64,000 bases of DNA from Bradyrhizobium sp. NP1 (GTDB lineage Bacteria; Pseudomonadota; Alphaproteobacteria; Rhizobiales; Xanthobacteraceae): assembly GCF_030378205.1 (NCBI RefSeq), contig NZ_CP127385.1, positions 7,648,922 to 7,712,921 on the forward strand, in the 5' to 3' direction. The notes beneath the pieces were generated by a model, which did not search any database, had not been told where the DNA came from, and worked only from the letters and a program-made list of their open reading frames with translations. The position numbers were made by a program, and so were the translations under genes. Shown here in pieces: positions 43,584-52,424 of the stretch (its first letter is position 1; each line of letters begins with the position of its first letter).

Positions 43584-44561
43584 TCACGTCCGGTCGCCCC
43601 GCACCTCGCGCGGCGTCAGCCCGTACTGGCGGCGGAAGCGCCGGTTGAAATAGGACAGGTCGCCGAAGCCGACGTCATAGGCGATCGTGCTGATCGCGCG
43701 GTGGTCCGCGCCCGGGTCGCACAACAGCCGATGCGCCCGCGCCAGCCGCTGCCCCAGGAGATAGTCCGAGAAAGTGGTGCCGTCGGCCTCGAACAGCCGC
43801 TGCAGATAGCGTGGCGTCACGTTGAGGCTCGCCGCCAGGCTGACCACGGAGAGCTCGCGGTTGTGGCTGTTGGCAACGACGTAGGATTTCGCCAGCTTCA
43901 GCCGAACCGCGCGAAGCCCGCGCGTGCGTGCCGTATCGGCGAAATCGGGCGACGGGCCGACCGCGAGCGCCAGCAGATCATGCACATGACGGACCGAGAG
44001 GTTCATCAGCGCCTGGTCGATGCCGGCGCCGGCGGCCTTGAACAGCCATCCGGTATAGCTGGAGAGCAGACGCAGGGCGCCGCGATCCGCCGGAATCGGC
44101 CGCATCACGACATCGCCGACGCTGATCACGCTCGATTCGAACAGCGGCCGCGGCACGCGGATGGTGTAGGACTGTCCGACGCTCTTGCGATGAAAGGCGG
44201 CCTCCTCGCCGCCGCTCAGCACGACGGCCTCGCCTTCGCGCAGATCCTGTTCGCGGCCGCCGGAGGTGACGGTCACCGACCCCGAGCGGTTGTAGCAAAG
44301 CAGGATGTCGTCATTGCCGTCGGCGAGATAGACGCCGCGACGGGAGATCCGCACCGGAGAGGACGTGCCGTCCACGAGCTGCAGTCCGGGGAGCGCCATG
44401 GTGGAAAACTTCGCCTCGAAGCTCCGATCCCGCGCCGGCTCGAGGTCGACGCGAAACATCATCTGTCCATAGTGCTCCCGCCAGACGGCGATGCGGTCTT
44501 TTTCGGGAATGGCGCTGGTGGAAAATTCGACGATACGGTTCAAATCAGTCATGCGTATCAA
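43584..44561 (-). CDS. AraC-family regulator with FeaR-like ligand domain
   Basis: The 325-residue protein has an N-terminal AraC-binding-like domain (REHYGQMMFRVDLEP, VYLADGNDDILLCYNRSGSVTVT). The C-terminal HTH pair contains LAASLNVTPRYLQRLFEADGTTFSDYLLGQRLARAHRLL and ISTIAYDVGFGDLSYFNRRFRRQYGLTPREVR. FeaR-like regulators respond to small amines or aromatic compounds. The divergent neighbour across 231 bp is the GFA gene, a possible target. No operator was identified in between. Confidence 0.9.
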   Translation of the reverse strand: MIRMTDLNRIVEFSTSAIPEKDRIAVWREHYGQMMFRVDLEPARDRSFEAKFSTMALPGLQLVDGTSSPVRISRRGVYLADGNDDILLCYNRSGSVTVTSGGREQDLREGEAVVLSGGEEAAFHRKSVGQSYTIRVPRPLFESSVISVGDVVMRPIPADRGALRLLSSYTGWLFKAAGAGIDQALMNLSVRHVHDLLALAVGPSPDFADTARTRGLRAVRLKLAKSYVVANSHNRELSVVSLAASLNVTPRYLQRLFEADGTTFSDYLLGQRLARAHRLLCDPGADHRAISTIAYDVGFGDLSYFNRRFRRQYGLTPREVRGDRT

Positions 44562-44792
44562 GCCAATCGATTAAAACGTTAGCTTCCCCGCCGTGCGCAT
44601 TCCTCTGCCCACGCCCCTGTTAGCCCCTTTGTGCGCCGCCCCGCATCCCCTGATCGGAGGACATCGGGCAGCCGCCGGCGGCTGGCACCAAAGCCGCTGT
44701 CGCGCTAGGCTTGGTCTTGGTCGCAGCCGTCCAAGACCCGGTGCGACCACGATGATCTCTGTCCCGTTCATTTTTGACAGGCGAGGACGCCA

Positions 44793-45215
44793 ATGACACT
44801 CACGGGCAAATGCTTTTGTGGTGCGGTCGAGATCGAGGTTTCGGGCTCGCCGGAAGCGATGGGATATTGCCATTGCAGCTCCTGCCGCTCCTGGTCGGGC
44901 GGTCCGGTGAACGCGTTCAGCCTGTGGAAGCCGCAGGCCGTCCGGATCACTGCCGGTGCCGGCAACGTCGCGATGTTCCAGAAATCGCCGCTGAGCCAGC
45001 GGCAGTATTGCGCCAAATGCGGCGGCCATCTGATGACCAGCCATCCGCCGCTCGGCCTGGTCGACGTGTTCGCGGCCACCATTCCCGGCCTCGACTTCAA
45101 GCCCGGCGTGCATGTCAACTATGCCGAGACGGTGCTGCCGATTCGCGACGGTCTGCCGAAGCTGAAGGATTTTCCGAGCGAGTTCGGCGGCTCGGGCGAG
45201 ATGATCGCGGAATAA
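44793..45215 (+). CDS. GFA (glutathione-dependent formaldehyde-activating/CENP-V) family protein
   Basis: The 140-residue protein has the zinc-ligand cysteines of the GFA fold: Cys7 and Cys9 (CFCG), Cys26, Cys28 and Cys31 (YCHCSSC), and Cys73 and Cys76 (YCAKCGGHL). The fold binds zinc and is associated with S-hydroxymethylglutathione formation, although many members have other or unknown roles. It is divergent from an AraC regulator. Confidence 0.9.
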   Translation: MTLTGKCFCGAVEIEVSGSPEAMGYCHCSSCRSWSGGPVNAFSLWKPQAVRITAGAGNVAMFQKSPLSQRQYCAKCGGHLMTSHPPLGLVDVFAATIPGLDFKPGVHVNYAETVLPIRDGLPKLKDFPSEFGGSGEMIAE

Positions 45216-45264
45216 CCACCGTTCAACGCGGCGGCGCGGGCCGGCGCTTGCCGGCCGCCGGGCC

Positions 45265-45792
45265 TTATTCGGCCGCCACGACCAGCCGCTTGTCGAAGCG
45301 AATGGCGCGCCAGTCGAGCGAGCGTGAAAACGCGAAGCCCGCGCTGCGCGCCATGCACTTCATTTCCTGGTTGCTGCGCAGCGTCTCTCCGAACAGCTCG
45401 AAATTGCCGAGGCTGACGGCGCGGCTTTGCAGGGCATCGAGCAGCGCCGAGCCAAGACCGCGCTGCCGCCATTGCTCCGCAACCGAGATCGCAAACTCGC
45501 CGCAGCCTTGCGCGCGGTCGAAGCCATAGCTCGCCTCGCCGACGATGCGGTCACTGCGGGCCTCGCGCGATTCGGCGAGCAGCGTGAAGAATTCCGCCGA
45601 GCCGGCGTTCTTCAGGCAGTCGAAGGCAATTCTCGAAAAATTGCTCACCGCGCCCATGAAGCGGTTGTACTGCGCGGGCGGCGAGAGCTCCTGAAAATAC
45701 ACGGCGAGAGCCTCGAGATCGGCCACGGTCGCGGTGCGGATCCAGACCGGTCCTGCCGCCTCGATCACGATGGTTTGCGACACGCTCGTCAT
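45265..45792 (-). CDS. GNAT-family N-acetyltransferase
   Basis: The 175-residue protein has the GNAT fold with the acetyl-CoA-binding motif EQWRQRGLGSALLDALQSRA (Q/RxxGxG/A) and a preceding strand GEFAISVA. The substrate is unknown. The C-terminus converges with the GFA gene; between them a GC-rich inverted repeat (GGGCCGGCG / CGCCGGCC-like, about 45236-45262) may end both transcripts. Confidence 0.85.
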   Translation of the reverse strand: MTSVSQTIVIEAAGPVWIRTATVADLEALAVYFQELSPPAQYNRFMGAVSNFSRIAFDCLKNAGSAEFFTLLAESREARSDRIVGEASYGFDRAQGCGEFAISVAEQWRQRGLGSALLDALQSRAVSLGNFELFGETLRSNQEMKCMARSAGFAFSRSLDWRAIRFDKRLVVAAE

Positions 45793-46104
45793 TTCACTGC
45801 GTCGGGCAGACGCCCGGCCTCTCGATGCAGCAGATCACATTCCGACATTGCACACCTCGCCAGGATTTGACCGCGCCGCATGCAGAGCACGACGCACGCC
45901 GACCGCACTTGGACGGAACCGTCAATCAAGCGGCGTCATACGAAGGTTGTGAGGTGGCGCACATAAGCCCGATCAAGACTGTGCTTGCTTGAACCTAAGC
46001 AGCCCTGCCGCGACTCATGACGGGGAATTCCGTCAACTGGCTGGGGTTCATCACATCGCGTGCCGCTGTCCCTGCGACGCGGCGCCTTCAATCGAGGAAC
46101 CAAC
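45793..46104. other. 312-bp intergenic region
   Basis: This lies between the divergent GNAT and PAS/LuxR-type genes. I see no gene or repeat. GAGGAACCAAC (46093-46103) is the probable ribosome binding site of the GTG start at 46105. Confidence 0.45.
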
Positions 46105-47241
46105 GTGAAGTGTGATCTCTATGTGCAGGCCGTCGAGGCGGTGTATGCCTGCGGCCATGAAGGGGAAGGCGTTTCTGCGGCGCTGGCTTTGACCAGCCAA
46201 CTACTCGGCGCGGTCGGAGCAACGTTCGAGGTGATCGACAAGGCGACGCGTCAGCCGCTCGTGTTCTGTTCGGCCGGCCTGCCGCCGGTCGCCGGAACGC
46301 AATATGTCGAAGAATTCGCGGCTCTCTGCCCGCGCCACCCGCCGGTCCTGTCGCAGCAGCCCGGCCAACTGAGCTGGGACTACAAGTTCCTCGATGAAAG
46401 CGCGATGGATCGCGATCCCTTTTATTCCGATTTCCTGCCAAAAAACGACTTGCGCTATTTCATTGCCGCCGTGCTCGAACAGACGCCGGAAAGAATCGCT
46501 GTCGTGTCCGTGCAACGCTCCCGCCGCCAGGGCCATGTCAGCGACCGCGAGATCGCGCTGATGCAGAAACTCTGCCCGCATTTTCAGAGAGCCTACATGA
46601 TGAGAGCCCAGCTCACCGCTGTCCCTGCCCGCACCGACGCCCTGGAGGATGCCTTCAACCTCTTGGCCGACGGCGTCGCGTTGCTCAGCCGCGACGGCCG
46701 GATCGTCTATGCCAACGAGGCGCTGCGCATGATGGCGGCGAGCGGCGGCGATTTCCGTCTCGACCGCGACACCGTAGCGTTCTCAAGCACCGAGCTGCGC
46801 AGCCGTTTCACGGCGGCGCTCGGCGCGGCGCTGCGCGCCGGCGATCCTTCCGCGGCCTTTGCGCTGACCGACTTCGCCGTGCCGCGCCAAGACGGCGCAC
46901 CGCCCTACACGGTGTCGCTGCGGCCGCTGTCGCGGGCACGGACGGACACGCAGCACAATCCCGATGCGGTGGCGATGCTCCTGATCCACGATCCGCTGCA
47001 GCAGAATTCGGCGATCTGCCGCATGCTGCAGGAGCTCTACGGGTTGACCAGGGCCGAAGCCCATCTGGTGCAGGCGCTCGGCACCGGCATGACGGCGGTT
47101 GCCTATGCGCGCAGCCGGGGCTTGAGCGTCACCACGGTCTACACCCATCTGCGGCGGACCCGCGAGAAGACCGGCTGGCGCAGCGTCGCCGAGCTGACGC
47201 GGCGCTTCTACGAGCTCAACGTCGCGCTGCGCGCGAACTAG
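46105..47241 (+). CDS. PAS-domain LuxR-type transcriptional regulator
   Basis: The product of about 378 residues has an N-terminal sensor region. A PAS-like block follows (AFNLLADGVALLSRDGRIVYANEALRMMA, about 190-220), and a C-terminal LuxR-type helix-turn-helix (YGLTRAEAHLVQALGTGMTAVAYARSRGLSVTTVYTHLRRTREKTGWRSVAELTRRF, in part) ends the protein. GTG at 46105 follows GAGGA; another GTG at 46060 is possible. It lies 101 bp before the LVIVD-repeat gene on the same strand and may control it. Confidence 0.85.
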   Translation: MKCDLYVQAVEAVYACGHEGEGVSAALALTSQLLGAVGATFEVIDKATRQPLVFCSAGLPPVAGTQYVEEFAALCPRHPPVLSQQPGQLSWDYKFLDESAMDRDPFYSDFLPKNDLRYFIAAVLEQTPERIAVVSVQRSRRQGHVSDREIALMQKLCPHFQRAYMMRAQLTAVPARTDALEDAFNLLADGVALLSRDGRIVYANEALRMMAASGGDFRLDRDTVAFSSTELRSRFTAALGAALRAGDPSAAFALTDFAVPRQDGAPPYTVSLRPLSRARTDTQHNPDAVAMLLIHDPLQQNSAICRMLQELYGLTRAEAHLVQALGTGMTAVAYARSRGLSVTTVYTHLRRTREKTGWRSVAELTRRFYELNVALRAN

Positions 47242-47342
47242 CTCTTTTCCGCATCACTCCCATGACGATCGCGCGATTGCAGCGGGCCGCGATCCATACG
47301 AGGCTTGCCGCAAACCAAAGACCAAAAAGGGAGAATGGTTTG

Positions 47343-48629
47343 ATGCGGGCGATGGCGCACGTTGCGGCCGCAGCACTTCTGTGCGGCATCCATGCTGGTT
47401 CGGCCAGTGCCGATCCGCTGCCGCCGGGCGCGGTCGGTTACAACATCGAAGCGGTCGGCTACAGCAACCTCAACGACAAGCCCGGCTTCAAGATGTCGAT
47501 CCAGAAGGTCGGCGAGCGCTGGTATCTCTATCTCGGCATGCTCTGGAACGAGGGCTGGCAGATCGTCGACGTCACCGACCCCAGGGATCCGAAGGTAGTG
47601 AAGGAGATTCAGGGTCCCGACAACACCGCGACCGACCAGATGGAGATCGCCGACGGCAAGATGATAACCGCGCTGGCGAAGATCTCGCCCGGCTGGGGCG
47701 GCGACCCCGCAAAACCCTTCGACGAGGGCGTGCTGATCTGGGATCTGAAGGACCCGCTCAATCCGCAGAAGCTCGGCCAGTACAAGACGGGCTCGCTCGG
47801 CACCCACCGCAACGGCTATGCCGGCGGCAAGTACATGCATCTGTCGGCGCAGATGCCGGACTTCAAGGGCAACATCTACGTCATCGTCGACATCTCCGAT
47901 CCGGCGCATCCGAAGGAAGCCGGGCGCTGGTGGGTGCCGGGCCAGAAGGACGGCGAGACACCCGCCGCACCGCCCGGCACGGTGATGCATGGGCCCGCCT
48001 TCGTGGCCGGCAACCTGTCCTATCTGCCTTACGGCGGCGCGGGGATGATCATCCTCGACATTTCCGATGTCGCGCATCCGAAGAAGGTCGGCCAGCTCTC
48101 GATGAGCCCGCCCTTTGCCGCCAATATCGGCGTGCATACGGTGATCCCGCTGCCGGAGCGCGGCATCGCCTTCATCAATTCCGAGGCGATCCAGGAGGAT
48201 TGCAAGGAGCCGTTGCAGCACGCTTCCGTGGTCGACATCTCCGACCCGGCGAAACCGCGGCTGATGGCGCTGTTTCCATTGCCGCTGCCGCCGGCGGACT
48301 GGCCGATCAAGAGCTTCTGCGAGCGTGGCGGGCGCTTTGGTCCGCATAACCAGAACACGCTGTTGCACAATCCGTTCGTGCAGCCGCAGGGAAACCTGGT
48401 CTACCTCACCTATTTCAACGCGGGCCTGCGCATCTATGATGTGGCGACGCCGACCGCGCCGCGCGAGGTCGGCTATTTCCTGCCGCCTGATCCGACCCGT
48501 CGCTACGGCACCTTTCCCAAGGGCAAGCTGGTGGCGCAGACCGAGGATGTGCTGGTCGATACCAGGGGCTACATCTACATCACCCACAAGAACCAGGGGC
48601 TTTGGATCCTGAAATACACCGGCAAGTGA
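47343..48629 (+). CDS. Exported LVIVD-repeat protein
   Basis: The 428-residue protein has a signal peptide (AHVAAAALLCGIHAGSASA). A series of LVIVD-type repeats follows, each with the pattern x-V-DVTDP-x-P-x (GWQIVDVTDPRDPKVVKEI, VYVIVDISDPAHPKEAGRW-like, GMIILDISDVAHPKKVGQL, ASVVDISDPAKPRLMALF, LRIYDVATPTAPREVGYF). The repeats probably form a beta-propeller. The function of these secreted proteins is not known; binding or scaffolding is usual for such folds. AAGGGAG precedes the ATG at 47343. Confidence 0.88.
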   Translation: MRAMAHVAAAALLCGIHAGSASADPLPPGAVGYNIEAVGYSNLNDKPGFKMSIQKVGERWYLYLGMLWNEGWQIVDVTDPRDPKVVKEIQGPDNTATDQMEIADGKMITALAKISPGWGGDPAKPFDEGVLIWDLKDPLNPQKLGQYKTGSLGTHRNGYAGGKYMHLSAQMPDFKGNIYVIVDISDPAHPKEAGRWWVPGQKDGETPAAPPGTVMHGPAFVAGNLSYLPYGGAGMIILDISDVAHPKKVGQLSMSPPFAANIGVHTVIPLPERGIAFINSEAIQEDCKEPLQHASVVDISDPAKPRLMALFPLPLPPADWPIKSFCERGGRFGPHNQNTLLHNPFVQPQGNLVYLTYFNAGLRIYDVATPTAPREVGYFLPPDPTRRYGTFPKGKLVAQTEDVLVDTRGYIYITHKNQGLWILKYTGK

Positions 48630-48675
48630 GCGGCGCCGATCGATCCCGCGATCTGCCTCGACGCTTTAGTCCGCC

Positions 48676-49458
48676 TCACAGGCTCGGCGCCGGCTCCAGC
48701 GCCAGCGCGGCGAGCCCGCCGAAGCGGCGCTCGCGCCGATGGAAGGAGGCAAGCGCCTCGGCGAGATCCTGCGCATCGAAATCCGGCCACATCCGGTCGG
48801 TGAAGTGCAGCTCGGCATAGGCGCCTTCCCACAGCAGGAAATCGGACAGCCGCTTCTCGCCGCTGGTGCGGATGATGAGGTCGACGTCGCGCAAGCCCGC
48901 TTCGCCGGTCACCAGCGCCGAAAAAGCTTCGCGTGTGAGATTGGCCATGCCGGCGACCCGCGCGGCGGCGGCAAGAATGGCGTCGCGCGCGGAATAGTCG
49001 ACCGCGATGCGCAGGTGCAGCGCCGCGCCGCCTGCGGTCGCGCGCTCGGCGCGGGCGATCGCGGACGCGATGCCGTCCGGCAGACGGTCACGCCTGCCGA
49101 TCACGGAGAGGCGGACACCGTTCCTGACCAGGCTCTCGACCTCGTTCGCCAGATAGAACCGCAGCAGCGTCATCAGCGCCGCAACCTCCGCCCTCGGCCT
49201 TCGCCAATTGTCGGTCGAGAAAGCATAGAGCGTCAGTGTACCGACGCCCTGATCGGGCGCCGCCTCGACGATCCGGCGGATCGCCTCGACGCCGGCCTCA
49301 TGCCCGCGCGCCCGCGACAGGCCGCGATGCGTCGCCCATCGGCCGTTGCCGTCCATGATGATGCCGACGTGCAGTTTCTGCTGCAGTTTCTCCTGTAGTT
49401 TCTCTTGTAGTTTCTCTTGCGCCGCAGCCGGCCGCTCGGAAGCACGATGACTTTGCAT
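48676..49458 (-). CDS. uppS: Cis-prenyl transferase (undecaprenyl diphosphate synthase family)
   Basis: The 260-residue protein has the family motifs: [10 protein letters not shown] with the catalytic Asp36, [28 protein letters not shown], and the C-terminal [35 protein letters not shown]. It condenses isopentenyl diphosphate onto farnesyl diphosphate to make C50/C55 lipid carriers. It has no cdsA, frr or dxr neighbours, so it is probably a second paralogue rather than the housekeeping copy. The N-terminus carries four QEKL-type repeats from a 12-bp tandem repeat. Its start codon lies inside a 17-bp palindrome shared with the upstream gene. Confidence 0.92.
   Translation of the reverse strand: MQSHRASERPAAAQEKLQEKLQEKLQQKLHVGIIMDGNGRWATHRGLSRARGHEAGVEAIRRIVEAAPDQGVGTLTLYAFSTDNWRRPRAEVAALMTLLRFYLANEVESLVRNGVRLSVIGRRDRLPDGIASAIARAERATAGGAALHLRIAVDYSARDAILAAAARVAGMANLTREAFSALVTGEAGLRDVDLIIRTSGEKRLSDFLLWEGAYAELHFTDRMWPDFDAQDLAEALASFHRRERRFGGLAALALEPAPSL
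49372..49419 (-). repeat. Four 12-bp tandem repeats in the uppS N-terminus
   Basis: Four 12-bp units (consensus on the plus strand YAGTTTCTCYTG) encode [12 protein letters not shown] and QQKL, just before the catalytic DGNGRW motif. The in-frame unit length allows copy-number change without frameshift. Confidence 0.88.
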
Positions 49459-49466
49459 TGCAAAGT
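49450..49466. promoter_or_regulatory. 17-bp palindrome over the uppS start codon
   Basis: ACTTTGCATTGCAAAGT has perfect 8-bp arms around a central T. The uppS ATG (49458-49456 on the minus strand) is inside it. A near-identical palindrome lies at 50487-50503. Confidence 0.7.
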
Positions 49467-49488
49467 TCCTGTCTAAAAGGGGGGACGA

Positions 49489-49863
49489 TCAGGTCGGCAG
49501 GATGCCAAGCCGGGCCAGCGCCGACTGCTCGCGGCCGGCGGCCTTCGCCGCATCGCGCACCAGGCGCTCGAGCACGGCGAGATAGTCGAGGAAGCGACGG
49601 CGGCCGGCCTTGGTCAGGCGGCAACTGGTATGCGGCCGGTTGCCCTCATAGCCCTTGGTGACCTCGACGAGGCCGGCTTCCTGCAGCACCTGCAGATGGC
49701 GGCTGAGATTGCCGTCGGTCAGCCCGCAGAGCTGCTTGAGGTCGGCGAAGGCGAGCCCCTTGGGATGGGCCATCAGCGAGGTGAGCAGGCCGAGCCGCGC
49801 CTTCTCGTGGATCACGCGATCGAGCCCGTCATAGGAGAACGGGGCGCTGTCAGTCTTCGGCAT
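49489..49863 (-). CDS. Winged-helix transcriptional regulator (ArsR/MarR-like)
   Basis: The 124-residue protein has a single winged helix-turn-helix: LDRVIHEKARLGLLTSLMAHPKGLAFADLKQLCGLTDGNLSRHLQVLQEAGLVEVTKGYEG and a wing HTSCRLTKAGRRRFLDYLAVLERLV. This matches the small regulators often paired with a membrane protein gene. It overlaps that gene by 14 bp upstream and is followed 30 bp later by uppS. The two matching palindromes at 49450-49466 and 50487-50503 are candidate operators, suggesting control of its own unit. Confidence 0.88.
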   Translation of the reverse strand: MPKTDSAPFSYDGLDRVIHEKARLGLLTSLMAHPKGLAFADLKQLCGLTDGNLSRHLQVLQEAGLVEVTKGYEGNRPHTSCRLTKAGRRRFLDYLAVLERLVRDAAKAAGREQSALARLGILPT

Positions 49864-50467
49864 CGCTGTCTCCGGATGCGAAATAGATGATGGCGGCCAT
49901 CAGCACCTGTCCCGCCGCGAACGGCAGGCCCATGGTCCATGGCGAGAGCGTGTGGCTGTGGCTTGCGATCATCACGACCGAAAAGCCCGCGACGAAATAC
50001 CAGGCGCCGGCGATCGCGACGCTGCGCGGCAGCGAGCGGACCGAGGCGAAAATGCCGAGCGAGACCAGGATCTGCCACAGCCCCGGCAGCATCCACAGCG
50101 TCTCCGGCGCGAATTTCCAGAGCACCGCCGCGAGCAGCACGCCAGCCACGCCGGCGGGCAGGAACTGCTCGACCGCCTGGTGGATCATCGCGTCGGCAAG
50201 GCCGGAATGATGGCGGCGCGAGCGCGCCCGCATCTCGATCCAGATCATGGCGGCCGACAGCACGGCGGCCACCGACCAGCCGGCGAAGAACAGGATCGGA
50301 TTATGCGTGGGATCGGCGAGCCAATGGTGCTGCAGGATCGCGGTCAGGAGCGCGACCGCGCCGGTCGCGGCAATTGTCGCCGGGCCGTAGCCGCGAAACG
50401 CGGTACCGGCCGCGAGCTGGCTGCGAATCGCGACGATGTCGGCCAGCGCCTTGTCGAGATCTCGCAT
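49850..50467 (-). CDS. Polytopic membrane protein paired with the winged-helix regulator
   Basis: The 205-residue protein has six hydrophobic segments (ATIAATGAVALLTAILQ, ILFFAGWSVAAVLSAAMIWIEMR, AGVAGVLLAAVLWKF, LPGLWQILVSLGIFA, AIAGAWYFVAGFSVVMIA, GLPFAAGQVLMAAIIYF). A short N-terminal helix precedes them. I recognise no named family beyond being a regulator-associated membrane protein. ATG at 50467 is preferred because it follows the palindrome by 20 bp. It overlaps the regulator gene by 14 bp. Confidence 0.8.
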   Translation of the reverse strand: MRDLDKALADIVAIRSQLAAGTAFRGYGPATIAATGAVALLTAILQHHWLADPTHNPILFFAGWSVAAVLSAAMIWIEMRARSRRHHSGLADAMIHQAVEQFLPAGVAGVLLAAVLWKFAPETLWMLPGLWQILVSLGIFASVRSLPRSVAIAGAWYFVAGFSVVMIASHSHTLSPWTMGLPFAAGQVLMAAIIYFASGDSDAED

Positions 50468-50486
50468 CCGAAAAGCGGTCCCATTA

Positions 50487-50503
50487 ACTTTGCAATACAA
50501 AGT
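50487..50503. promoter_or_regulatory. 17-bp palindrome upstream of the membrane-protein/regulator unit
   Basis: ACTTTGCAATACAAAGT has 6-bp inverted arms (ACTTTG / CAAAGT) and agrees at 15 of 17 positions with the palindrome at the uppS start. It lies 20 bp upstream of the first gene. Confidence 0.68.
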
Positions 50504-50642
50504 ATACCGGGCCGCAAGGCAAATGCAAGGGTGCCGGCGCGGGCCGCTCCCTCCCGCGCGACATTTCTGCCATGGCTACTTGCGGTTGCCATCCGGCCGT
50601 GCGGACCCGTAAGATGCCGCGGGTCAGTTGCTGGGGGTGGTC

Positions 50643-51893
50643 ATGATACGGTCGTTTGTCGTCGCGTGCGCGTTCCAGTTGGCGGTCGCCGCCACCGCGC
50701 AGGCCGCAGGCCCGTTCGGGAGCATCCGCGTCGGCAACTGGGTCGGGGGCGCGTTCACCGACGACAATAGCGGCGCCTTCTCGCACTGCGCGGCGACCAC
50801 GACCTATGCCAGCGGCGTGTCGCTCGTGGTCGGCCAGAACGCAACCAATTCCTGGCTGCTCAGCTTCGCGAGCTCCGCCTTTCGCTACACCAAGGGCGAG
50901 GGCACCCAGATCGACGTCCTCTTTGACGGCCAGATGCCGGCGCGACTGTTTGCAAACGCCAATTCGCAGATCATGACGACCGCGATCCTGCCGCCGAACA
51001 TCGCGCGCGTGTTCCAGAAGGCGAGCCTGATGGTCGCGAATCTCGGCGGCAACACGCTTCAATTCAATTTGACCTCGACCGGTCCATTGATCGCAGCGAT
51101 CGCCACTTGCGTCGCCAAGGTCAAGGCTGACGGCATCAATAGCGCCGGCGATTTCTCCGCGCCGAAGATGGCATCCGCAGGAAAGCCCGCCGCGCCCGGC
51201 GATGCGTCGGCGCCCGGGAAGCCCGCGCAGCCCGTCAGCAAGAGCGGCACCGGTTTCGTGATCAGTCCGCAGGGCCACATCGTCACCAACCAGCACGTGA
51301 TCTCGGGCTGCAATGCGGACAGCATCCGCGGCAATCTCGGCGGCCAGCCGGCGAGCCTGCTGCGGGTCGTCTCCAGCGACGAGCGGAACGATCTTGCGGT
51401 GCTGCAGGGGCCGGCCGATACCTTCAAGAGCTATGCGAGGATTCGCGACCGATCAATTCGCTCGGGCGATTCCGTGGTCGCGATCGGCTATCCGTTTCAC
51501 GGCCTGCTGAGCTCCGACTTCACCGTGACCACCGGCATCGTCAGTTCGCTGAGCGGCACCCTGAACGACACACGCGTTCTGCAGATCAGCGCCGCGGTCC
51601 AGCCCGGCAACAGCGGCGGGCCGCTGCTCGACACCAGCGGACTCATCGTCGGCATGGTGGCGGCGAAGCTCGACGCCCTGCGGGTCCTGCGCGTCACCGG
51701 CAATATTCCGGAAAACATCAACTTCGCCATCAAGACCGGCATGATCCGCGATTTCCTGGATAACAGCGTCGTGCCGTACGAAACCGCAGCCACCGGAACC
51801 GAGCTCAAGACCGCCGAGGTCGCGGACAAGGCCCGCGCCTTCACCCTGCTGATCACCTGCACCGGCAAGGAACCGGCCGAGGCGAAGAGGTAG
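50643..51893 (+). CDS. Secreted trypsin-like (S1C-type) serine protease
   Basis: The 416-residue product has a signal peptide ending near AQAAG. An N-terminal domain of about 170 residues of unknown type is followed by a Pro/Ala linker (about 175-198). A chymotrypsin-fold protease domain follows with the catalytic triad His218 (TNQHVISG), Asp250 (ERNDLAVL) and Ser324 (QPGNSGGPL). No PDZ domain follows, unlike DegP. It acts in the periplasm or outside. The stop codon directly abuts an interspersed repeat. Confidence 0.9.
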   Translation: MIRSFVVACAFQLAVAATAQAAGPFGSIRVGNWVGGAFTDDNSGAFSHCAATTTYASGVSLVVGQNATNSWLLSFASSAFRYTKGEGTQIDVLFDGQMPARLFANANSQIMTTAILPPNIARVFQKASLMVANLGGNTLQFNLTSTGPLIAAIATCVAKVKADGINSAGDFSAPKMASAGKPAAPGDASAPGKPAQPVSKSGTGFVISPQGHIVTNQHVISGCNADSIRGNLGGQPASLLRVVSSDERNDLAVLQGPADTFKSYARIRDRSIRSGDSVVAIGYPFHGLLSSDFTVTTGIVSSLSGTLNDTRVLQISAAVQPGNSGGPLLDTSGLIVGMVAAKLDALRVLRVTGNIPENINFAIKTGMIRDFLDNSVVPYETAATGTELKTAEVADKARAFTLLITCTGKEPAEAKR

Positions 51894-51894
51894 T

Positions 51895-51984
51895 GCTAGA
51901 GCATCGGTTCTGATGCTCTAGCATTCTTGTTTTGACGCGTTTTCTTCACGCGAACCGGTACCCACTTCGCTCGAAAACGCTCTG
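51895..51984. repeat. Interspersed palindromic repeat, copy 2
   Basis: This is about 90 bp sharing with copy 1 the block GATGCTCTAG-CATTCTTG, then TTTTGACGCGTTTTCTTCAC and GCGAACCGGTACCCACTTCG, and ending CGAAAACGCTCTGG. It lacks the first half of the inner dyad present in copy 1. It begins 1 bp after the protease stop codon. Confidence 0.85.
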
Positions 51985-52042
51985 GCTGCAGCAGCTAACC
52001 GGCGCGCACAGGAAAGCGCGTCAAGCGCTCATGCCCGAAATC

Positions 52043-52351
52043 TCAGTCGTCGTAGCCGGGATAGCCGTACCAGCCAAAACCGGGAGAGTAGTAGCCGGGC
52101 GCCGCATAGCGCGGCCGCCGCGGTTGCTGCACGCGGAAGGCAACACGCGGGTTGATGTTGCAATAATCGAACGTGCCCGACGCGGTCGCCTGGCACTGCT
52201 CATAGGTCTGATAGGCGCATTCGCCGGGAATCCCGTGCTCCCTGCCCTGCAGGCACCACGGGTAATCATAGGCCGCAGCCGGACCTGACGTGGCGATGGT
52301 CGCAGCACCAGCCGCCGTCACAGCCATCATCGCCAACACAAGCTTGCGCAT
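52043..52351 (-). CDS. DUF3551-family small exported protein
   Basis: The 102-residue product has a signal peptide ending GPAAAYD. The DUF3551 pattern follows: YPWCLQGREHGIPGECAYQTYEQCQATASGTFDYCNINP (in part) with four regularly spaced cysteines, and then a Tyr/Gly/Pro-rich tail. The family is very common in Bradyrhizobium and its function is unknown. It is probably periplasmic with two disulfides. Confidence 0.9.
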   Translation of the reverse strand: MRKLVLAMMAVTAAGAATIATSGPAAAYDYPWCLQGREHGIPGECAYQTYEQCQATASGTFDYCNINPRVAFRVQQPRRPRYAAPGYYSPGFGWYGYPGYDD

Positions 52352-52424
52352 CTGAAAAACTCCTCACCTCGCGGATACCGCCGTCTGTCGGGTCAATTCT
52401 AGCATCGGCGAGCGATCATGCCGA

